Shown piece after piece: positions 7,354 through 11,092 of a stretch of DNA of 11,092 bases. The position numbers and the translations under genes are program-made. The notes under the pieces were generated by a model. The model ran no database searches, had not been told where the DNA came from, and worked only from the letters and a program-made list of their open reading frames with translations. The DNA comes from Halomonas halophila (GTDB taxonomy: Bacteria; Pseudomonadota; Gammaproteobacteria; Pseudomonadales; Halomonadaceae): contig DJIP01000339.1 of assembly GCA_002433675.1 (NCBI GenBank), forward strand, positions 1 to 11,092, read 5' to 3'. Within the stretch, counting starts at the first letter, position 1; each line of letters opens with the position of its first letter.

Positions 7354-7623
7354 TCAACGGTCCAGATGGCCCAGATCACGCTCGGGAGCGATGCCGTCGC
7401 GGACCCGCTGCTTGAGCGTCTTGACGTCGGGAAAGCCACCATCGCGCTTGCGCTCCCAAAGCGTCTCGTCATCCAGCAGGATCTCGAAATGGCCACCGTG
7501 GGAGGGCACCAGCGCCACCTCCTCGAGGTCCTCGCCGAAGGTCGAGAGCAGCTCCTGAGCATACCAGCCGCTACGCAAGAGCCACTGACATTGCGTACAG
7601 TAGATAATCCGAATGCGTGCCAC
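7354..7623 (-). CDS. Rdx family (SelW/SelT/SelH-like) protein, cysteine form
   Basis: An 89-residue thioredoxin-fold protein of the Rdx group, relatives of selenoprotein W. The N-terminus is a beta strand followed by the redox motif: IIYCTQCQW, giving CxxC at about residues 8-11 where selenoproteins have CxxU. It is followed by the family's LLRSGWYAQELL helix, the GGHFEI strand and a C-terminal helix with FPDVKTLKQRVRD. The start is GTG at 7623: GGGAGG lies six bases upstream (7630-7635) and the protein then begins MARIRIIYCTQC as in relatives. The upstream ATG at 7677 would add 18 Cys/Arg-rich residues with no family counterpart. Bacterial members are proposed to have thiol-redox roles, but the physiological partner is generally unknown. 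It is divergent from the MFS gene (110 bp) and could be transcribed with the EamA gene. Confidence 0.88.
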   Translation of the reverse strand: MARIRIIYCTQCQWLLRSGWYAQELLSTFGEDLEEVALVPSHGGHFEILLDDETLWERKRDGGFPDVKTLKQRVRDGIAPERDLGHLDR

Positions 7624-7629
7624 GTTCAG

Positions 7630-7635
7630 CCTCCC
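7630..7635 (-). promoter_or_regulatory. Shine-Dalgarno deciding the GTG start of the Rdx gene
   Basis: GGGAGG on the minus strand lies six bases from a GTG at 7623-7621, while the only upstream ATG in frame (7677) has no such site. This is the main reason for choosing the 89-residue protein. Confidence 0.75.
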
Positions 7636-7733
7636 TGTTCCAGCACATAGGCGGAAACACCGGCAACGCGCTGCCAAGCAGCATGTCCGCCGTATTTCCT
7701 CAAACCTCGATCATAACAGTCAGGACAGCCCCC

Positions 7734-9044
7734 ATGGCCAGCGGCGAAACCCAGACGCGACTTTACGAGTGGCTCACCGGTGACGAGGACAGTCGCCTGT
7801 GCAAGGACATCCCGGACAGCGCCTGCGACGAGCAGCCGCGCAACTTCTTCCTGCATCTGCTGGCGTCACTCGGCAACAAGCTCGCCGACGAGCTCTCCAG
7901 CGCTCGTCTGGTCCTGCCCTGGCTATTGGGTGCCATCGGCGCGCCTACCTGGATGGTCGGTCTGCTGGTGCCGATTCGCGAGGCCGGCGCGCTGCTGCCA
8001 CAGCTGTTCGTGGCCGGATTTATCCGCCTCAAACCCCGGCGCAAGGGCGTCTGGGTGGTCGGTGGTTTGCTCCAGGCGCTGGCCGCCGCAGCGCTGTCGG
8101 TACTCGCCCTGTTCGGCTCCGGCGGTGTTGGTGGCGCCCTGGTGCTGCTGGCCCTGGTCGCCCTGTCGCTGGCTCGGGGGCTGTCGTCCATCGCCACCAA
8201 GGACGTGCTCGGCAAGACCATCTCCAAGCAACGTCGCGGGACCCTGATGGGCTGGAGCGGCAGCGTGGCGGGCGCCGTGACCCTGGCAGCCGGTGCGGTG
8301 CTGGTGCTGTTCGACGACCGCCCCGGTGAGCTCGCCCTGGCGGTGCTGCTTGGCGTGGCGGCGCTGGGATGGACCCTCAATGCGCTATGCGCCGCCGCCA
8401 TCGAAGAAGCGGAAGGCGCCACCGACGGCGGCGCCAACGCCTGGGATTCGGTCAAGACCGGCCTCGCCCTGATGCGCGACGACGCCGCCTTTCGTAACTT
8501 CAATCTGACCCGCGCCCTGTTGCTGTCCAGCGCCCTGGCGTTGCCCTATGTAGCGCTGATGGCCCAGGACAACGGCGGTACTGAACTTGGTGGACTGGGA
8601 CTTCTGATCGTGGTATCCGGGGTCGCCGGCATGGTCGCCAGCCCCATCTGGGGCAAGCGTTCGGATGCCTCCAGCAAAACGGTGATGCGCGACGGTGCCA
8701 TCGGTACCACCCTGTGCTGCCTGCTGGGGGCATCGCTGGCCTGGTTGCCCGAGTCGATGAGCGCAAGTGTCTGGCCCTACGCCCTGGTCTACGCGCTGCT
8801 GGTCATCGTCCACTCGGGCATTCGCCTCGGTCGCAAGACCTACATCGTCGACATGGCCGGCGCCGACAATCGTGCCCTCTATGTGGCCCTGTCCAACACC
8901 ATCACTGGCGTGCTGATGCTGATCGTCGGCGCCGTGATCGGTGCTCTGGCGCAATGGCTCGGCGCCGGCCCGCTGTTGCTGGTGCTGGCCGCCACCGCCG
9001 CCCTGGCCGCCCTCAGCGCATTGCGCCTGCCGGAGGTAGAGTGA
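7734..9044 (+). CDS. MFS transporter with hydrophilic N-terminal extension
   Basis: A 436-residue predicted major facilitator superfamily permease. After a hydrophilic start of about 38 residues (LTGDEDSRLCKDIPDSACDE, then QPRNFF) come about 12 hydrophobic segments. A positively charged loop (RLKPRRKGVW) follows the second helix, as MFS loops usually do, and a long central loop (EEAEGATDGGANAWDS) separates the halves. The start at 7734 has AGGA about 8 bases upstream. Earlier in-frame ATGs at 7617 and 7683 add sequence of no recognisable character and the first overlaps the divergent Rdx gene. The N-terminal GDEDxRxCKDIPxxAC pattern resembles, from memory, a group of uncharacterised proteobacterial MFS proteins. 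The substrate is unknown. No clear terminator follows the stop. Confidence 0.85.
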   Translation: MASGETQTRLYEWLTGDEDSRLCKDIPDSACDEQPRNFFLHLLASLGNKLADELSSARLVLPWLLGAIGAPTWMVGLLVPIREAGALLPQLFVAGFIRLKPRRKGVWVVGGLLQALAAAALSVLALFGSGGVGGALVLLALVALSLARGLSSIATKDVLGKTISKQRRGTLMGWSGSVAGAVTLAAGAVLVLFDDRPGELALAVLLGVAALGWTLNALCAAAIEEAEGATDGGANAWDSVKTGLALMRDDAAFRNFNLTRALLLSSALALPYVALMAQDNGGTELGGLGLLIVVSGVAGMVASPIWGKRSDASSKTVMRDGAIGTTLCCLLGASLAWLPESMSASVWPYALVYALLVIVHSGIRLGRKTYIVDMAGADNRALYVALSNTITGVLMLIVGAVIGALAQWLGAGPLLLVLAATAALAALSALRLPEVE

Positions 9045-9441
9045 CGCAAGGGCAGCCTCAGCGTCCGCTCCACACTACCGCCACAGCAAAGACGACAGGA
9101 AGCGCTGAAGAAATGTCGCGAGCGATGACAGGTCGGTTGCCGCCGGAACGCAAGGTTTCGAGTTTACATGGGTTAAATGAGGAGCCTGAGTACCGCCGGC
9201 GGTCGAGATGTCGAGCGCAGCAATTTATGCAGCGTTTCCTTAGCGGACCATTGATTTAATCTCGCCCTCTGGCCATGCTTAGCATCAAATTTTGCCGATT
9301 AGAGCCATCATTACATCCCGAGGTTGCGCACAAACCGTCTACGAGAGACTACCGGTTTGGTGCACATCCTGGCCCCTGAATCCCCGGCCCCTGATTACCA
9401 GGCAACAAGGGTGTAACGCCAAGCCCGCAACAGGACGTCCC
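9045..9441. other. Intergenic region before the LOV gene, with AT-richer core
   Basis: This 397-bp stretch holds no well-supported gene. Its centre (about 9150-9320) is visibly richer in A and T than its surroundings, with patches such as TTTACATGGGTTAAATG and ATCAAATTTTGCC. It includes an odd palindrome, ATGCT-T-AGCAT (9275-9285). A 48-codon frame (9113-9259) has no good ribosome-binding site, and its basic product is not one I recognise. Near the right end GGCCCCTGA occurs twice (9371 and 9386) 15 bp apart. I expect the LOV promoter here but found no convincing -35/-10 pair. Confidence 0.5.
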
Positions 9442-9876
9442 ATGACACGACCGAACATGATCGCCCCGGAACTGCTCGAACGCATCGTCAACGCCTCGGA
9501 AGACGGGATCGTGGTGGCCGAGAAGGAAGGCGACGAGCATATCCTGATCTACGTGAATCAGGGCTTCGAGCGCCTGACCGGCTACAGCGCGGACGAGATC
9601 CTCTACCGCGACTGCCGCTTCCTGCAGAACGACGATACCGACCAGCCGGCCCTCGACGTCGTGCGCAAGGCCTTGAAGGAGTTGCGCCCCTGCCGCGAAG
9701 TTCTGCGCAACTACAAGAAGGACGGCACCCTGTTCTACAACGAGCTGTCACTGACCCCGGTGTTGGACGAAAGTGACGAGCTGGTCTACTTCATCGGCGT
9801 CCAGAAGGACGTCAGCGAACGTGTGGCCAACCTGGCCGAGATCGATCGCCTGCGTGACGGCGCCGACAGCGCCTGA
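9442..9876 (+). CDS. Short LOV blue-light photoreceptor (PAS/LOV domain only)
   Basis: A 144-residue protein that is one LOV domain with short flanking helices and no effector. The photoactive cysteine is Cys58 in DCRFLQ. Flavin-contacting positions are present: Gln62, Asn90 in NYKKDG, Asn100 in FYNELS and Gln121 in YFIGVQKDVS. Blue light should form a Cys-flavin adduct and alter the terminal helices. From memory it closely resembles the short LOV proteins of Pseudomonas putida (PpSB1/PpSB2-LOV), including the VVAEKEGD and RPCREVLRNY segments; all key residues align with PpSB1 at an offset of five. The Arg pair associated with slow dark recovery in PpSB1 (61 and 66) is Thr66 and Leu71 here. 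The start ATG at 9442 has AGGA seven bases upstream; a longer frame from 9292 adds 50 residues unlike LOV flanks. The C-terminus (SERVANLAEIDRLRD) may form a dimerising coiled coil. Confidence 0.93.
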   Translation: MTRPNMIAPELLERIVNASEDGIVVAEKEGDEHILIYVNQGFERLTGYSADEILYRDCRFLQNDDTDQPALDVVRKALKELRPCREVLRNYKKDGTLFYNELSLTPVLDESDELVYFIGVQKDVSERVANLAEIDRLRDGADSA

Positions 9877-9895
9877 GCCAGTCCACGCCTCCCTC

Positions 9896-9924
9896 TTGCA
9901 CTTTTCTCGATTCCCGCTTATATA
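9896..9924 (+). promoter_or_regulatory. Sigma70-type promoter for the small acidic protein gene
   Basis: TTGCAC (9896-9901) and TATATA (9919-9924) are separated by exactly 17 bp, a good match to the vegetative consensus in spacing and in both boxes. Transcription would start near 9930, giving a leader of about 90 bases before the ATG at 10020. It lies 19 bp after the LOV stop codon. Confidence 0.7.
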
Positions 9925-9925
9925 G

Positions 9926-9951
9926 CCAACAGAGTCCTCGGATTCTGTTGG
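9926..9951 (+). promoter_or_regulatory. Strong hairpin at the predicted 5' end of the transcript
   Basis: CCAACAGAGTC (9926-9936) pairs with GATTCTGTTGG (9941-9951) across a CTCG loop: 11 base pairs, one of them G-U. It begins two bases after the -10 box, so it covers the expected transcription start. It could be an operator dyad or a stabilising 5' structure. There is no T-run after it, so it is probably not the terminator of the LOV gene. A second small hairpin, GCGC-TTCG-GCGC, follows at 9987-9998. Confidence 0.55.
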
Positions 9952-10019
9952 CGCTTCCCGCCGTCGGAAGCATGGTGTGACAAGACGCGCTTCGGCGCTC
10001 TGGCCATGGGAGATTTCAC

Positions 10020-10235
10020 ATGAGCCGTGATTCCCTTCTCGATGATGCCTACCTCGACCTCTCTGATCAGGAGGCGGTCAACGACGAGGACTATTCCCGC
10101 AGTCGTCCTTCCAACCGTGCTGACACCCTGCGCGCCCGCCGACGAGTGGAAGCCCTGCTCGAGGAACGTCGCCTTCGCCAGGCCATCGATGACGACTGGG
10201 GCTATGACGAGGAAGAGGAAGAAGAAGAGGAATAG
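10020..10235 (+). CDS. Small acidic protein, PA3496-like
   Basis: A 71-residue soluble protein with no signal peptide or membrane helix. The first 35 residues are acidic and polar (DSLLDDAYLDLSDQEAVNDE). They lead into a basic helix (NRADTLRARRRVEALLEERR) followed by LRQAIDDDWGYD, and the chain ends in eight consecutive glutamates. The helix-plus-acidic-tail pattern with LLEERRLR and DDD resembles, from memory, the PA3496 family of small proteins in Pseudomonas and relatives, named as putative envelope-integrity proteins. The role is not established. GGGAGA seven bases before the ATG supports the start. It has its own promoter (9896-9924) and stands alone between the LOV gene and ettA. The Glu tail is encoded by a GAA/GAG tract that could vary in length between strains. 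Confidence 0.8.
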   Translation: MSRDSLLDDAYLDLSDQEAVNDEDYSRSRPSNRADTLRARRRVEALLEERRLRQAIDDDWGYDEEEEEEEE

Positions 10236-10259
10236 CACCCAGCGCCACCTGTCTTTCCC

Positions 10260-10281
10260 GGGGCGGTCGGTGCATCGCCCC
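10260..10281 (+). terminator. GC-rich hairpin after the small acidic gene, possible terminator
   Basis: GGGGCG (10260-10265) pairs with CGCCCC (10276-10281), extended by a G-U and a T-A pair around a 6-base loop, 25 bp after the stop. A second inverted repeat, ATTCGC/GCGAAT, follows (10286-10306). No T-run follows either, so termination is plausible rather than shown. The rest of the 270-bp gap to ettA has a TATCAT (10373-10378) that could be a -10 box, but without a good -35, and a run of six T at 10389-10394. Confidence 0.3.
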
Positions 10282-10505
10282 CGCCATTCGCTCTCGCCTG
10301 GCGAATCCCCTCACCTTGCGTGGGGCGCCCCTCGATCTCGCCACACGGCTGGCGTTTGTGCGCCTCCGGCTCTATCATCTGTGACCAGCTTTTTTCCGCG
10401 AACCCCAGTGGAAACGCGGCATCGTCCACGTCTGGCTATGCTGTCGACGCCCAGGGCGTCCGTCAGCGCCGGTGGTGATCGTTTCCCCAACACTAGCGAG
10501 TTCCC

Positions 10506-11092
10506 ATGGCGCAATACGTCTACACCATGAACCGGGTGGGCAAGGTCGTGCCCCCCAAGAAGCAGATCCTCAAGGACATCTCCCTGTCCTTCTTCCCCGG
10601 GGCCAAGATCGGCGTGCTCGGTCTCAACGGCGCCGGCAAGTCCACCCTTCTGCGGATCATGGCCGGCGTGGACACCGAGATCGAAGGCGAGGCACGGCCG
10701 ATGCCGGGCCTCAACGTGGGCTACCTGCCCCAGGAGCCCGAGCTCGACGACACCAAGAACGTGCGCGAGACCGTCGAGGAGGCACTGGGCGAGATCAAGG
10801 AAGCCCAGGCCAAACTGGACGCCGTCTATGCGGCCTACGCCGAACCGGACGCCGACTTCGACGCGCTGGCCGCCGAACAGGCCAAGCTCGAGAACCTGAT
10901 CGAGGCCGCCGACGCCCATAACCTGGAGCGCAAGCTGGAAGTCGCCGCCGAGGCACTGCGGCTACCGCCCTGGGAGGCCAATGTCGGCCACCTGTCCGGT
11001 GGCGAACGTCGCCGCGTGGCGCTGTGCCGCCTGCTGCTGTCCAACCCGGACATGCTGCTGCTGGACGAGCCGACCAACCACCTGGACGCCGA
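10506..11092 (+). CDS. ettA: Energy-dependent translational throttle protein EttA, N-terminal part
   Basis: The first 195 codons of an ABC-F ATPase, cut by the right edge in mid-frame (full EttA is about 555 residues). The opening [20 protein letters not shown] is characteristic of EttA rather than of other ABC-F proteins. Seen in order are Walker [10 protein letters not shown] (39-47), Q-loop YLPQEP (73-78), the arm insertion (about 95-140, acidic and helical), signature LSGGERRR (163-170) and Walker [14 protein letters not shown] (183-195). EttA binds the ribosomal E site and, when ADP is abundant relative to ATP, holds back the first steps of elongation. It is a soluble ribosome-associated protein, not a transporter. 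The ATG at 10506 matches the conserved N-terminus, although its Shine-Dalgarno sequence is weak (AGCGAG). Confidence 0.95.
   Translation, partial: MAQYVYTMNRVGKVVPPKKQILKDISLSFFPGAKIGVLGLNGAGKSTLLRIMAGVDTEIEGEARPMPGLNVGYLPQEPELDDTKNVRETVEEALGEIKEAQAKLDAVYAAYAEPDADFDALAAEQAKLENLIEAADAHNLERKLEVAAEALRLPPWEANVGHLSGGERRRVALCRLLLSNPDMLLLDEPTNHLDA

Noticed and set aside
9113..9259. A 48-codon frame with a basic product, considered as a transposase remnant.
   Set aside because: I could not match it to any transposase family and it lacks a good ribosome-binding site. It is kept only as a note on the intergenic region.
10006..10023. A five-codon leader frame (MGDFT) ending in ATGA over the start of the small acidic gene.
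   Set aside because: It has no ribosome-binding site of its own and overlaps the Shine-Dalgarno of the real gene, so it is probably chance.
10311..10919. A 202-codon minus-strand frame opposite ettA.
   Set aside because: It is antisense to a clearly recognised, highly conserved ABC-F gene and shows the repetitive Gly/Leu/Val/Asp composition of a shadow frame.

Overview
The window is high-GC bacterial chromosome. The protein set (two-domain Pap, YbbA/YbbP/TesA, EttA, a PA3496-like small acidic protein, a short LOV protein) and the many acidic residues suggest a gammaproteobacterium, most likely a Halomonas-like member of the Halomonadaceae. This placement is an inference from protein resemblance, with no rRNA or marker to prove it. 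I see no tRNA, rRNA, CRISPR array, prophage or insertion sequence. It reads as a housekeeping region with a few accessory genes.

Left block, minus strand (about 1-5452). In transcription order it holds an ABC ATPase (ybbA-like) overlapping by 4 bp a large FtsX/MacB-type permease (ybbP-like), then a spacer filled with a 19-bp imperfect tandem repeat. Next come a two-domain PPK2 polyphosphate:AMP phosphotransferase (pap) and the start of an unrecognised exported protein that runs off the left edge. The leader of that last gene is rich in hairpins, one of which overlaps its Shine-Dalgarno sequence.

Middle block (5589-9044). tesA, a periplasmic SGNH thioesterase/lysophospholipase, is divergent from ybbAP, the same arrangement as in E. 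coli, so the three are probably one functional module for handling lipids or acyl groups at the inner membrane. An EamA/DMT-type exporter converges on tesA. Upstream of it on the same strand lies a small Rdx/SelW-like protein that has Cys where selenoproteins have selenocysteine and starts with GTG. Divergent from that is a predicted MFS transporter with a long hydrophilic N-terminus.

Right block, plus strand (9045-11092). After a roughly 400-bp, locally AT-richer gap comes a 144-residue short LOV blue-light photoreceptor with all the expected flavin-photochemistry residues. A well-formed sigma70-type promoter, followed at once by a strong hairpin, precedes a 71-residue acidic protein ending in eight glutamates. 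The window closes with the first 195 codons of ettA, the ribosome-associated ABC-F ATPase.

The items most worth following up are the short LOV protein, the tandem repeat ahead of pap, and the structured leaders of the first gene and of the small acidic gene.
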